Assembly (NCBI GenBank): GCA_023398955.1
Contig: JAEWRL010000177.1
Coordinates: forward strand, 62,001-126,000
Origin: Pseudomonadota bacterium
GTDB lineage: Bacteria; Myxococcota_A; Polyangia; Polyangiales; Polyangiaceae
Length of the DNA: 64,000 nucleotides
Direction of reading: 5' to 3'
Below, piece by piece: positions 1 to 8,470 of this stretch (the stretch's first letter is position 1; every line of letters begins with the position of its first letter). The notes below the pieces were generated by a model that did not search any database, was not told where the DNA came from, and saw only the letters and a program-made list of their open reading frames with translations. The position numbers and the translations under genes are program-made.

Positions 1-250
1 TGCAAGTCCCCCCAGAGGAGGTCATCTCGATCGAAGGGAACCGCAACTGCGGAAGGGCGACCGACCGTGCGGAGGACGCGGGGAGCGAAACCGCAGGCTG
101 ATGTACAAGAACCGGATGCGAGGCGTTTGTCGAGCGGGGTGAGCGGGCACGAGACCGCAAAGCTCTGTTACCAAGGCTTAGACGACGTAATTCGGCGGTC
201 GCGCGGTGAAGGCGTTCTTACCTGGGGGTCTCGCCTTGCACCTGAAAGGG
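1..250 (+). other. Possible structured RNA; candidate 5' relic of a group II intron
   Basis: No convincing protein gene lies here. The stretch is rich in short GC helices closed by purine loops and ends near 210-230 in a segment, ggcgttcttacctgggg, that resembles from memory the end of the ribozyme core just before the maturase gene in some bacterial group II introns. No reverse transcriptase ORF follows and I could not find a domain V-like hairpin downstream, so if the resemblance is real this is only a truncated relic. The left edge is cut by the window. The assignment is a weak recollection of family sequence, not an alignment. Confidence 0.25.
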
Positions 251-810
251 CGCCGCTCGGACTGGAGGCCCCCCGAGCGGAGCGAGAGTGTTGGTGAGCG
301 TTTCGCGGCACGGACGCGCGATCAGCTCGGAACGGGTCGCCGCGAAATACAGCGGAACCAAGCCCGCAGTGGTGAGCGTTCTGGGATGTTCATCCACGTG
401 GCCCTTCCCATCCGCTACTTCGACGAGTTGGGCGTGCCCCGCTCGGCGTGTGAGTCCGGGCTCGGCAAGACGGATACCGGTGGCGCGTAGCTCCCACGAT
501 CCGGGCATTGGGCCGCGGGTTTCACTGGGAGGATTCCGTAGCTGGCGGAAAGTCTCCGGGTTCTTCCCGCGGACCGGAATTCTGCCGAAAGCCTCGGATA
601 AGTGGCGATTGGTTCGGCGAAGCGTGACGTCGCGGGGCAAGGTCATGTAGCCTGCTCATCACGATAGTGGGCGTCGATGCGGGCCACGGCGATCAGCGCC
701 GTGACCCCCGCTTCGGAAATTGCCTGGTGTGGTTGAACTCGGCGTCTGCCCTGGGCGCCCGGGAAATCGCGCTTGCAGATCGGGAAGCCGCGCTGCAAGA
801 GGAGTCACTG
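251..810. other. Intergenic region, no gene recognised
   Basis: Several overlapping open frames exist on both strands (for example 218-646 on the minus strand), but none has a recognisable domain, signal peptide or good ribosome binding site, and they conflict with one another. The only clear signal is the purine-rich AAGAGGAG at 798-804, the ribosome binding site of the next gene. Confidence 0.5.
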
Positions 811-1740
811 ATGAAGAATCGCTCGAGGGTTTCAGTTGCCGCCTCGCTCTTCGCTATTCTGGTTGGTGGAGTGGCGTGGGCGCAGGCGGATGGATCGCAG
901 GCGGCCCAGCCGAAGCAGGATCAGCCTGCACGCCCGGCGCCGGGAGCGGTACCGCGCGGTGCCGCTGATAAGGCGCCGGGGCCCGGGCCTACCCCAGCAC
1001 TCCGCGGAGCCGGCGACCCTGTCGTCAGAAATAACGCCCAGGGTGACCTGCGCAAGGAGGCTCGGGAGAAAGCGAAGGAGTCTCGAGAGGCAGCAAGGGA
1101 GGCCCGCAAGCAGGCTCGCGCTGACGCCAGGGAGGCCCGCCAGGACGCCCGAGAGACGCGCAAGGAAGCGCGTGACGGTGGCATGAGCGACGAAGAGCGG
1201 CGCTTGGCACGCGAGAAGCTGCGCGAGCGCCTTCAAGAGCGCCAGGCGAGGCTCCAGGAGATGTGGAAGAAGCGGCAAGAAACCCGCAAGCAGCGTCGCG
1301 ACGAGCGCAGGGCCCAGTTGAGCAAAAAGTGGGGTCAGAAGACGTCGAAACAGCCAGCCTTGCATCTCGAGCTCCGGCGCCACGCGTGGCGCATGGCGCG
1401 GCTGGCGCGCATTCGGGATCTCGCCGGAGTAGCGGAGGCGACTGAGCGCATCGAGCGGGTCGACACCCTCATTGCCAAGGAGCAGGCGCGCCACCAACAG
1501 CGTATGGACACGCTCAAAGCCGCCGCCGAGGCTACCGCGACAGGTGAGCAGGCGGACGGAGCCAACCCCGCGGCAGCCGCAGAACCGGCAGAACCGGCAG
1601 AACCGGCACCGCCCAGTGCATCCGCTGGTGCTGCACCGACGAAGCCCAGTGCGCCCGCTGGCGCTGCACCGACGAAGCCCAGTGCGCCCGGGGCGGCCGT
1701 TCCGACGAAGGATGCACCCACGACGGGAGGTGCGCCATGA
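811..1740 (+). CDS. Secreted Lys/Arg/Glu/Ala-rich repeat protein, unknown function
   Basis: A 309-residue protein. The ATG at 811 sits 6 nt after AAGAGGAG; upstream in-frame starts would add about 48 residues without a signal peptide. Residues 1-25 form a signal peptide ending AWA-QA. About residues 75-190 are an extended, highly charged segment of Arg, Lys, Glu and Ala with ARE/ARK-type heptad-like spacing, expected to be a long single helix or coiled coil. The C terminus is Pro/Ala-rich and holds three 9-bp repeats (AEP) at 1582-1608 and three 33-bp repeats (PSAPAGAAPTK-like) at 1612-1710. It overlaps the next gene by 4 nt (ATGA), so the two are probably cotranslated. A periplasmic spacer or structural role is an inference; I recognise no family. 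Confidence 0.75.
   Translation: MKNRSRVSVAASLFAILVGGVAWAQADGSQAAQPKQDQPARPAPGAVPRGAADKAPGPGPTPALRGAGDPVVRNNAQGDLRKEAREKAKESREAAREARKQARADAREARQDARETRKEARDGGMSDEERRLAREKLRERLQERQARLQEMWKKRQETRKQRRDERRAQLSKKWGQKTSKQPALHLELRRHAWRMARLARIRDLAGVAEATERIERVDTLIAKEQARHQQRMDTLKAAAEATATGEQADGANPAAAAEPAEPAEPAPPSASAGAAPTKPSAPAGAAPTKPSAPGAAVPTKDAPTTGGAP
1612..1710 (+). repeat. Three 33-bp in-frame tandem repeats
   Basis: Units at 1612-1644, 1645-1677 and 1678-1710 each begin cccagtgc and end ccgacgaag. They encode 11-residue units: PSASAGAAPTK, PSAPAGAAPTK and PSAPGAAVPTK. Just upstream, gaaccggca occurs three times at 1582-1608. The repeats keep the reading frame, so copy-number change would lengthen the linker without breaking the protein. 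Confidence 0.85.
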
Positions 1741-2111
1741 AGATCCAGATGAAGGATGGGAGCCGCGGAATGGACCACCAAGAAGACTTCAGAGCTTGCA
1801 TGCGGCGTGGCATCGCTTGTGTTCTCGTTCTGCCGATTCTCATGGCCGCCATGGCCTGCACGCGCGAAAAGGAAGAGGACGCACGCATCGACCCCATTCC
1901 CGTCCCGGAAGCACCGGCGACGCCTGCGCTCTCCGTGCCGGTGCGGGAGGAGCCCCAAATCGTCACGGGTCAACAGCCGAAGACGCTGGTGCCCGAGGAC
2001 CAGATCCCGACCCAGGAAGACTACGAGGAGGAAGCCGCCGCGCTCATCTCCGCAGCCAACCTGGATGCAGCGTTGGACGAGCTGGGCCGTGAGATTGAGG
2101 TGCAGGAATAG
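1737..2111 (+). CDS. Small lipoprotein, unknown function
   Basis: A 124-residue frame starting in the ATGA overlap with the preceding gene. A second ATG at 1800 gives a cleaner lipoprotein signal of about 20 residues ending in the lipobox MAAMAC, so the true protein may be 103 residues. After the acylated Cys the chain is acidic and Pro-rich, then has a short helical C terminus (EEEAAALISAANLDAALDEL). I recognise no family. Coupling to the charged-repeat protein suggests the two act together at the envelope, with the lipoprotein as the membrane anchor. Confidence 0.7.
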   Translation: MKIQMKDGSRGMDHQEDFRACMRRGIACVLVLPILMAAMACTREKEEDARIDPIPVPEAPATPALSVPVREEPQIVTGQQPKTLVPEDQIPTQEDYEEEAAALISAANLDAALDELGREIEVQE

Positions 2112-2163
2112 TCGTTGAGGATCGTCACCATGCGGTGAAGCCGCGTGGTCGAACTGCTCGCGC

Positions 2164-3384
2164 TCAGGCTCGAGCTTTGGCGAGCCGCTGCTCCGCCTGG
2201 GCGAGCACCTCCCGATAGCTCGGGTCCACCGGACAGATGGCGTGAACGACGTCCTCTGGAGTGGCGCCTTCGGAGATGAGCTCCCGGGCCGTGGCCGAGC
2301 CGGTAAGGAGGTCGAACGCAGGACGTTCGTGCTCGAACTCGTAAGGGGTCGAGCGAAACCCGAAAGCATCCGGTGCTTGCCGGCGGGCAAGGCTTATGAG
2401 CCGGAGGTAAGTGGCAACCGGGTGGAACATCGACGGATGCGTGACGTGCACGGCGACCCCGCGGCAGATCTGTCCGGCGTGTTTGTCGAAGCTCGGGCGG
2501 AATTCAGTAGGTCGGATTAGGGCCCCGAGCGCGCCTCCGGAGTCCCCCAGGTCCTTCGCAAGCTGCTTGCCGTCCAGGAATGGTGCTCCGAGCAGCTGAA
2601 AGGGCAGAGTCGTGCCGCGCCCCTCCGAGAGATTCGTCCCCTCGAGCAGACAGCCCCCCGGGTAGACAAGGGCTGTCTCCAGGGTGGGCATGTTCGGTGA
2701 GGGCGCGATGAAGGGCTGCCCCCACGCCTGAGCAGTGCGCTGGCGTTCCCAACCCTGGGTCGGAACCACGCTTAGACTGCCGTCGGCCCCGAGGGGATTC
2801 CCGTCGCGCTCGAAGAATAGGCATAGGAGCTCGCCGAGCGTCAGGCAGTGCCGAACCGGTACGGGTTCCAGACCAACGTACGAAAGGAACCCATCCGCTT
2901 GCGGTGCGCCCTCGACGCTCCTCGGATCCGCTCCAATCGGGTTGGGCCGATCGAGCACCAAGGTGTGGAGGCCGCGTTTGGCTGCAGCTCGCGCCGCCAA
3001 CAGCGCAGCCCAGACGTAGGTGTAGTAGCGGCTGCCGATGTCTACGAGGTCGATGACGAGTAGGTCGAGCTGCTCGAGGTCGTCGTCCCGAGGGGCCAGC
3101 TGCTCGCGTTTCGCGCCGTACAGACTCACCAGACGCGGTCCGCGCTCGTCGATAACCGCCGGCGCATCGACTGGCTCCTCCGCCTGGGCCACCCCGTAGT
3201 AGCCGTGCTCTGGGGTGAATACGATTGACGGGGCAGCACCGAGCTCATCGAGGGCATCCACCGTCTGTCGGCCGCGCCGATTGCAGGCGGCCGCATGGGT
3301 GAGCACGCCGACCCGTGCTTCCCGTAGACGGCGCCGAACGGCATTGGCCTGATTTCCGGATAGTTGGTCGAGTCCGCAAAGCAT
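2164..3384 (-). CDS. namZ: DUF1343 exo-beta-N-acetylmuramidase (NamZ-like)
   Basis: A 406-residue protein matching the DUF1343 family, whose characterised member NamZ removes terminal MurNAc from peptidoglycan fragments. Family landmarks in order: RVGVLTHAAACNRRGRQTVD (the usual VGvltN segment), FTPEHGYYG, VIDLVDIGSRYYTYVW, LVLDRPNPIG followed by VEG, MPTLETALVYPGGCLLEGTN, LSEGRGTTLPFQLLGAPFLD, and YEFEHERPAFDLLTG near the end. The ATG at 3384 is preferred; the frame can be extended to 3435 with 17 atypical residues. No signal peptide is evident with this start, so a cytoplasmic role in muropeptide recycling is possible; NamZ proteins are often exported. It diverges from the NtrC-type regulator 97 bp away. 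Confidence 0.85.
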   Translation of the reverse strand: MLCGLDQLSGNQANAVRRRLREARVGVLTHAAACNRRGRQTVDALDELGAAPSIVFTPEHGYYGVAQAEEPVDAPAVIDERGPRLVSLYGAKREQLAPRDDDLEQLDLLVIDLVDIGSRYYTYVWAALLAARAAAKRGLHTLVLDRPNPIGADPRSVEGAPQADGFLSYVGLEPVPVRHCLTLGELLCLFFERDGNPLGADGSLSVVPTQGWERQRTAQAWGQPFIAPSPNMPTLETALVYPGGCLLEGTNLSEGRGTTLPFQLLGAPFLDGKQLAKDLGDSGGALGALIRPTEFRPSFDKHAGQICRGVAVHVTHPSMFHPVATYLRLISLARRQAPDAFGFRSTPYEFEHERPAFDLLTGSATARELISEGATPEDVVHAICPVDPSYREVLAQAEQRLAKARA

Positions 3385-3481
3385 GGGATTTGCGTACCAG
3401 AATCGGCCTCGGCTGGAAATAGGGCCGAGGCCCACGCAAAGAATTCTGGGCGCCGCGCCGCGGGGGTGACATTTTTGCGGG

Positions 3482-4843
3482 GTGAAGCGCGTTCTAGTTG
3501 TCGACGACGAGGAAAACCTGCGCGTGGTGTTGCGGACGTTGCTGCGGCGCCATGGCTACGAGGTCGAGACCGCGGATAATGGCGAGGCGGCTCTAAGCCT
3601 TGTTGAGTCCTTCGGACCCGACTTCCTCATTACGGACGTGCGCATGCCACGCATGGGCGGGATGGACCTTCTCGCTGCCTTGCGCGCGAAGGGCAGTGAG
3701 ACGACCGTGATCGTCATGAGCGCATACGGCAATGTCGACCTGGCGCTAGAGGCGCTGAAGGCGGGTGCGTATGACTATATCCAAAAGCCCTTCAAGCCCG
3801 ATGAGGTCGTCCTCGTCCTACGCAAAGCCGAGGAGCGCGAAGCGCTCCGGCGTGAGAATCGGGCGCTCCGGGAGGAGATTCGCAAGGAGCACCGCTTCGA
3901 AGACATTCTCGCCAAGAGCAACAGCATGCAGGACGTCTTCCGAACGATCGCCAAGGTCGCTGAGTACAAGACGACGGCTCTTATCACGGGTGAGAGCGGG
4001 GTGGGGAAGGAGCTCGTAGCTCGTGCAATCCACAGGCGCAGTGGAAGGCGTGGTCCATTCGTACCAGTCAACTGTGGTGCAATTCCCGAGAACCTGTTGG
4101 AGAGCGAGCTGTTCGGCCACAAGAAGGGCGCCTTCACTGATGCCGTAGCAGATCGTCGTGGGCTCTTCGAAGAGGCAAACCACGGCACCCTCTTCCTGGA
4201 CGAGATCGGAGAGCTGCCTCTGAGCTTGCAGGTCAAGCTGCTGCGCGTCTTGGAAGATGAAAAGGTGCGGCCGCTCGGCGAATCCAGGGACACTCAGGTG
4301 GACACTCGCATCGTGGCTGCCACGCATCGGGACCTCCAGGCAGAGACTGCCGCTGGGCGCTTTCGCGAGGATCTGTACTATCGGTTGAACGTCCTCAGCA
4401 TTCGCGTGCCTTCGCTCAGTGAGCGTCGCGAAGACATCCCTTTACTCGTTGACCACTTCGTCAGTCGCAACAACCGCCGGCTGGGCACCGCGATTCACGG
4501 GCTCGACGGTGAAGCACGGAAGCTGCTGTACGAGTACTCCTGGCCCGGGAACGTTCGGGAGCTGGAGAACGTCATCGAGAGGGCCATGGTGCTTGCCGAG
4601 GGCGACCTCATCACGGCGGCGGATATGCCGGAGCGGCTCCGTGATGCCAAGGATCCCGTTCATACGCAGCTTGCGAGCGGAGAGCACAGCATCAAGAAGA
4701 CCGTTCGTATCATCGAAGAAATACTGATCCGTCGCGCGCTCCAGAAGACGAAGGGGAATCGTACCCGTGCGGCTGAAGTGCTCGAAATCAGCCACCGTGC
4801 GCTACTGTACAAGATCAAGGACTACAAGATAAACGACCTCTGA
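3482..4843 (+). CDS. NtrC-family sigma-54-dependent response regulator
   Basis: A 453-residue regulator with GTG start. The receiver domain (1-120) has the acidic pair DDE at 8-10, phospho-acceptor D52, S80 and K102. A helical linker leads to the AAA+ domain: Walker A GESGVGKE at 170-177, sigma-54 contact loop GAFTDA at 216-221, Walker B TLFLDEIG at 236-243 and the arginine-finger region REDLYYRLNV. A Fis-type helix-turn-helix ends the protein (NRTRAAEVLEISHRALLYKI). The contact loop has Asp where most family members have Gly (GAFTGA). No histidine kinase is adjacent, so the partner is unknown; orphan regulators of this type are common in myxobacteria. It should activate sigma-54 promoters when phosphorylated. 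Confidence 0.93.
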   Translation: MKRVLVVDDEENLRVVLRTLLRRHGYEVETADNGEAALSLVESFGPDFLITDVRMPRMGGMDLLAALRAKGSETTVIVMSAYGNVDLALEALKAGAYDYIQKPFKPDEVVLVLRKAEEREALRRENRALREEIRKEHRFEDILAKSNSMQDVFRTIAKVAEYKTTALITGESGVGKELVARAIHRRSGRRGPFVPVNCGAIPENLLESELFGHKKGAFTDAVADRRGLFEEANHGTLFLDEIGELPLSLQVKLLRVLEDEKVRPLGESRDTQVDTRIVAATHRDLQAETAAGRFREDLYYRLNVLSIRVPSLSERREDIPLLVDHFVSRNNRRLGTAIHGLDGEARKLLYEYSWPGNVRELENVIERAMVLAEGDLITAADMPERLRDAKDPVHTQLASGEHSIKKTVRIIEEILIRRALQKTKGNRTRAAEVLEISHRALLYKIKDYKINDL

Positions 4844-4914
4844 TGCGGCGTGCCTTAGTGGTCCAGGGTCTGTGGGGGACAGGGGTAAGAGTACTCGAGC
4901 GGGAGTGGATAGAC

Positions 4915-5820
4915 TCAGCGGCCGCCCAGGCCAGCTATCATTGGGACCCCCTCTGGGATGACGGTTACCTCGAGCTTGCTGCTCTGCAGAAGATTCTGGG
5001 TTTCCAGGAGTTCGAAGAGGGCCCGAGCAATCTGTGGTTCTCGCGCGATGGTGGCCAACGCGCTCCCTACGATGCGCGGGCGCGTTGCTGCCGCCTTGGC
5101 GAACTCGATGGCCGCCTGGCGCTCAGCGGTCGAGCGAATCAGGCTCACGCGGTTGGCTCCGTCCTGTTGAATGGCCGCGGTGACCTGGCGGAGCCGATTG
5201 ACTACCTTCTGCTCGATCTGGCGTATCATGCCGGGGTCTCGGAAGTGAACCTTGCGAATGTAGATGCTCCCGACGTCGTACCCCCATTCGCGGGACTTCG
5301 ACGAAACCTCTTGACGCACCACCCGGCTCATCGAGTGACGATTCTCGAGCATGTCCGACAGCCCCAAGTTGCTCAGGCAACGGACCGTGGCGTTGGAGAT
5401 GTTGGCTCGCAGAGAGCCGGCAGGATCCGTGTTCCGATAGAGAAAGGTGAGCGGGTCGCAGACGACCATCTCGCACCAGACCCCAATTCCCATCGGTGCG
5501 CCCTCCTCTGAGTTGACGGGCTGGCTACGCAGGTACGTCTGATCGAGGCGCAGATCGACGACATGCTTCTTGCCCATCAACGGGACGAGCATGGCGAAGG
5601 GGCCCATGGCCATCCACGGTGAGTAGATGCCGGGCTCGCGGAGAACCAACCGTACCTTGCCGAAGAGCTCGAAGACCACGGCCTGACGCTCTCGGACGAT
5701 CACGTAGAGCGCGAACACTCGAGCCAATAGCAACGCTATCGGCATCCCGACCAGGCATACGAAGAACGTAAAGCCAGCCGTCGTGACGAGCGTGACGAGG
5801 CTGGTGATGTCCAAGGTCAT
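4915..5820 (-). CDS. SPFH/band-7 membrane protein, HflC-like partner
   Basis: A 301-residue protein with an N-terminal hydrophobic segment (about residues 8-42, one or two passes) followed by an SPFH/band-7 domain: AVVFELFGKVRLVLREPGIY, then a body with the family-typical RQVTAAIQQDGANRV and AERQAAIEFAKAAATRP helix. The start codon overlaps the stop of the upstream SPFH gene (ATGA at 5817-5820), so the two are translationally coupled. The arrangement resembles hflK-hflC, whose products form a large inner-membrane ring that modulates FtsH, but sequence drift is large and no ftsH is nearby. It could equally be a flotillin-like scaffold pair. Confidence 0.8.
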   Translation of the reverse strand: MTLDITSLVTLVTTAGFTFFVCLVGMPIALLLARVFALYVIVRERQAVVFELFGKVRLVLREPGIYSPWMAMGPFAMLVPLMGKKHVVDLRLDQTYLRSQPVNSEEGAPMGIGVWCEMVVCDPLTFLYRNTDPAGSLRANISNATVRCLSNLGLSDMLENRHSMSRVVRQEVSSKSREWGYDVGSIYIRKVHFRDPGMIRQIEQKVVNRLRQVTAAIQQDGANRVSLIRSTAERQAAIEFAKAAATRPRIVGSALATIAREPQIARALFELLETQNLLQSSKLEVTVIPEGVPMIAGLGGR

Positions 5821-6842
5821 CGCTGTCCTCCGGCGATCGTACTCGTGGTGGGTGTCGTGACAATCGTCTCGCGCGCGTACTTGTGAAGGGCGACGCGTGC
5901 ATTGCGCACGTAGGCATCGACGGCTGCTGGGCCGCCCAAGCCCGCGAGCTCACGTAGCTGTGCCGCGAGCGTCAAGAGCGGTTCCACGTCGGCCTGTGCG
6001 TTGAGGGTCTCGATCTCCACCGCTCGCCTCGATTGGACGATGCGCTGGTCAGCGGCGGCGCGAGCCAGGCTCAGCTCGCTCGATACGTGGTTGTGGGCGG
6101 TGTTGATGGCGGCCAAAGCCGAATCCACCTCGTGTGGGGGATCGATCCCTGTAATGAGCGCCGCCTCGAGCTGAATGCCGTAGCGAGCCGAGGCCGCTGC
6201 GCACTCCTCGTCCATCCTTTCGTTCAGGTCGCGCAGGTTCTTTCTGAGATCGTTGATGGATATCCCCTGCACCACCTCGTTCGCGTCGAGCAACGGTTCG
6301 TCCGAATTAGGTCCACCGGCGGCACGCGGTGCTTCGAAGTTAGCGATGCGATCTCGTAAGATCGAGATGAAGTATCCCATGACATGCGCGACCGGATTGT
6401 GTACACCGAAGAGATACGCGTAGAGGTTGCGTTCGGAGACCGCGTAGCGCAGCTGCCCCGTGAGGCCCGTATTGAGCTGGTCCTTGGTCACCGCTTCGAG
6501 GATTTGGCCGTCGGCATTGGCATGATGATCCTCTGGATCATAGGCAATCGAGACGGTTTCGGTGGCTACGGCGGCGCGGTGCACCGATTGCCAAGGGAAC
6601 TTCCAGTAGAACCCAGGTCCCATGACGCGCAATTGAGGGTAGTTGTAGCGCTCCCGCTCCTCAGGATTGAGTGCCTGCGCGATGGGGTCCTGCAGGGTAC
6701 TGACGCCTGCTAGTCGTTGGGCGCGACCGAAGGTGCAGATGACGGCGCGCTGGTTCGGCCCGACCGTGTAGAAGCCGCCCAGACCGTAGCGAACGAAAAA
6801 CCACAGGACGAACCCGAGCGGTATCCCCAGGAGTACTTCCAT
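5817..6842 (-). CDS. SPFH/band-7 membrane protein, HflK-like partner
   Basis: A 341-residue protein with one N-terminal membrane segment (LLGIPLGFVLWFFVRYGLGG) and an SPFH domain starting YTVGPNQRAVICTFGRAQR, with GPGFYWKFPWQSVHR further on. A long Ala/Glu-rich helix with SLARAAADQRIVQSRRAVEI follows, as in HflK and stomatin-like proteins, then a Thr/Ser-rich tail. The downstream SPFH gene overlaps by 4 nt. The pair probably hetero-oligomerises at the inner membrane. The band-7 assignment is solid; the HflK orthology is not. Confidence 0.8.
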   Translation of the reverse strand: MEVLLGIPLGFVLWFFVRYGLGGFYTVGPNQRAVICTFGRAQRLAGVSTLQDPIAQALNPEERERYNYPQLRVMGPGFYWKFPWQSVHRAAVATETVSIAYDPEDHHANADGQILEAVTKDQLNTGLTGQLRYAVSERNLYAYLFGVHNPVAHVMGYFISILRDRIANFEAPRAAGGPNSDEPLLDANEVVQGISINDLRKNLRDLNERMDEECAAASARYGIQLEAALITGIDPPHEVDSALAAINTAHNHVSSELSLARAAADQRIVQSRRAVEIETLNAQADVEPLLTLAAQLRELAGLGGPAAVDAYVRNARVALHKYARETIVTTPTTSTIAGGQR

Positions 6843-6939
6843 CAGACCACTTTACGCTGAGATTCGCCGTCCGATAATAGGGGGCAGGTGTGCGACTTCC
6901 TCGCCGCGGAGTGTCTCGACGGTCGACGGTAGGCGCACC

Positions 6940-8187
6940 CTATGGCGAGGAGGAGGCGGGGTGAAGACTGGTTGGCCGGAGTCCGCGTTCGTCCTTTGGG
7001 GCCCCGTGGATTCCCAGGAACAAGAGGATTTCGTGGACGAGCTCCGGCGAGAGGTCGCGGCCGATGTCCTCCGCGCCGATTCGCGTGGGCTCCGGCTCCG
7101 AGATGCAGTTGAGCGCATGGGTGACGCAGGGGAGGACACGCACGCGGTGCTGTCGGCAAAGGGATTTCGAGAGCCATTCCTTCCACTGAAGGATCTCGCG
7201 CGGCTCCACGTTGTAGTCATACTCGCCACCCAGGACGAGCAGTGGACGGCCGAGCTCATGGGCGTAGCGGGGGGCCCGCTCGGCAGCACTCAGCCACGAG
7301 CGCCAGACTTCAGGTGGCTGTCCGAGGATCGGCTCGCCCAAGTGCACACCGCGCCGCAACGCCCGAAGCTGGCTCGCTGCTTTGGCCAGGATGGCGTGCT
7401 CTCGCGTTGCTTCATGCCCCTTCCCGATCCGTTCGAAAGCCCATCGGATGCGCTCTGCTTGTTGTGCCACGAGCTCGTCCGGTGTGCTGAACGGCGCGGC
7501 GAGCATGACCCCGGCTCGCACGCCCGCGGACCGCGCCAGCAACTCAGGGATCAGCTCGCCGCCTTGACTGTGTCCAATATAGAATAGTCGCTGCGGATCC
7601 ACGGCTGGGTCGTCGGCTAGCCGTTTGAGCGCCGCCTCGGCATCCCTGATGTACTGCTCCGTCGTGAATTCGTGTCCGGCGAGGACGTAAGGCACATGGG
7701 CGTACCGATTGCTGCACCCCGCTGTTGGGCCGCACGTTCGCTTGTCGTAACGGAGGACCGCGTAGCCGTGGTGCGCCAGTGCTTCCGCGAGCTCACGATA
7801 GACCGCAATCTCGAAGCCGAAGCCCAGCCCCAGCTGTCCTGGCATCGTCCCGTCGCGAGACATGGGTCCGGTGCCATGTACGATGATTACCCCTGGGTGC
7901 TGAGTTCCCGACCACCTCGCGGGCAGCGCGATGGTGCCCTCCAGACGGGTGGACCCCTGATCGAAGGTGACAGGCACGTCCGTCCGCGGAAGCAGCACCG
8001 CACGGTCCGATTGCGGCGTGGCGGTGAGGGCTCGTTGGTGCTCCTCGTCCGCGAGTTGCGTGTGAGGGCCCGAAGGCTGCACAGGGAGCGGTGCGGCTAC
8101 TGGGCCAGGCTCGCGCCCGGGGGACCGCACTGCTGGCGCTGAACAGGATGCGGCCAGAGCGGCAAGGACGAGCAGGATTCGCGACAC
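6940..8187 (-). CDS. Alpha/beta-hydrolase lipoprotein
   Basis: A 415-residue protein if begun at the GTG at 8187, which gives a compact lipoprotein signal SRILLVLAALAASC; the open frame runs to 8289 without signal features and GTG 8193 is an alternative. A disordered Pro-rich linker follows, then an alpha/beta-hydrolase fold: GVIIVHGTGPMSRDG (oxyanion region), YAVLRYDKRTCG, the nucleophile elbow GHSQGG, an acid-containing segment LLVLGGEYDYNVEP and a probable catalytic His in CVTHALN. This resembles the secreted esterase/peptidase-like group. The substrate is unknown. It lies 97 bp upstream of the SPFH pair on the same strand and diverges from phoB. Confidence 0.82.
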   Translation of the reverse strand: MSRILLVLAALAASCSAPAVRSPGREPGPVAAPLPVQPSGPHTQLADEEHQRALTATPQSDRAVLLPRTDVPVTFDQGSTRLEGTIALPARWSGTQHPGVIIVHGTGPMSRDGTMPGQLGLGFGFEIAVYRELAEALAHHGYAVLRYDKRTCGPTAGCSNRYAHVPYVLAGHEFTTEQYIRDAEAALKRLADDPAVDPQRLFYIGHSQGGELIPELLARSAGVRAGVMLAAPFSTPDELVAQQAERIRWAFERIGKGHEATREHAILAKAASQLRALRRGVHLGEPILGQPPEVWRSWLSAAERAPRYAHELGRPLLVLGGEYDYNVEPREILQWKEWLSKSLCRQHRVRVLPCVTHALNCISEPEPTRIGAEDIGRDLSPELVHEILLFLGIHGAPKDERGLRPTSLHPASSSP

Positions 8188-8429
8188 CAACACAGACTCT
8201 AGAGTGTAGTGGCGGTGGAGGTGGCGCCAATCCCTGCTTCCTCCGAGCGCTTGCTGACAGCGCCGTTGCAGCTCGGCCCAGGCAGGCACATCAATGAAGA
8301 CTGGGTAGCCGGTCGTTGGCCGAGATGGCGCCGAGTTTGGGAACGCATCTGCCGATACGGTGTACCATTTACATCCGTGCCCGGACTGGTGGCGGCCAAG
8401 TCAAAGCGTGACACCGTGCTTCTACCCGT

Positions 8430-8447
8430 CAGTCACGGCTTCGTCAC
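8430..8447 (+). promoter_or_regulatory. Putative Pho box upstream of phoB
   Basis: Two 7-bp direct repeats separated by 4 bp: cagtcac (8430-8436), ggct, tcgtcac (8441-8447). The 11-bp period and the gTCAC core match the PhoB binding layout (CTGTCAY-4-CTGTCAY). It lies 23 bp before the phoB start, which would allow autoregulation. PhoB binding is inferred from pattern and context only. Confidence 0.55.
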
Positions 8448-8470
8448 AAACTCGGGGTACGGGTCGCGCA

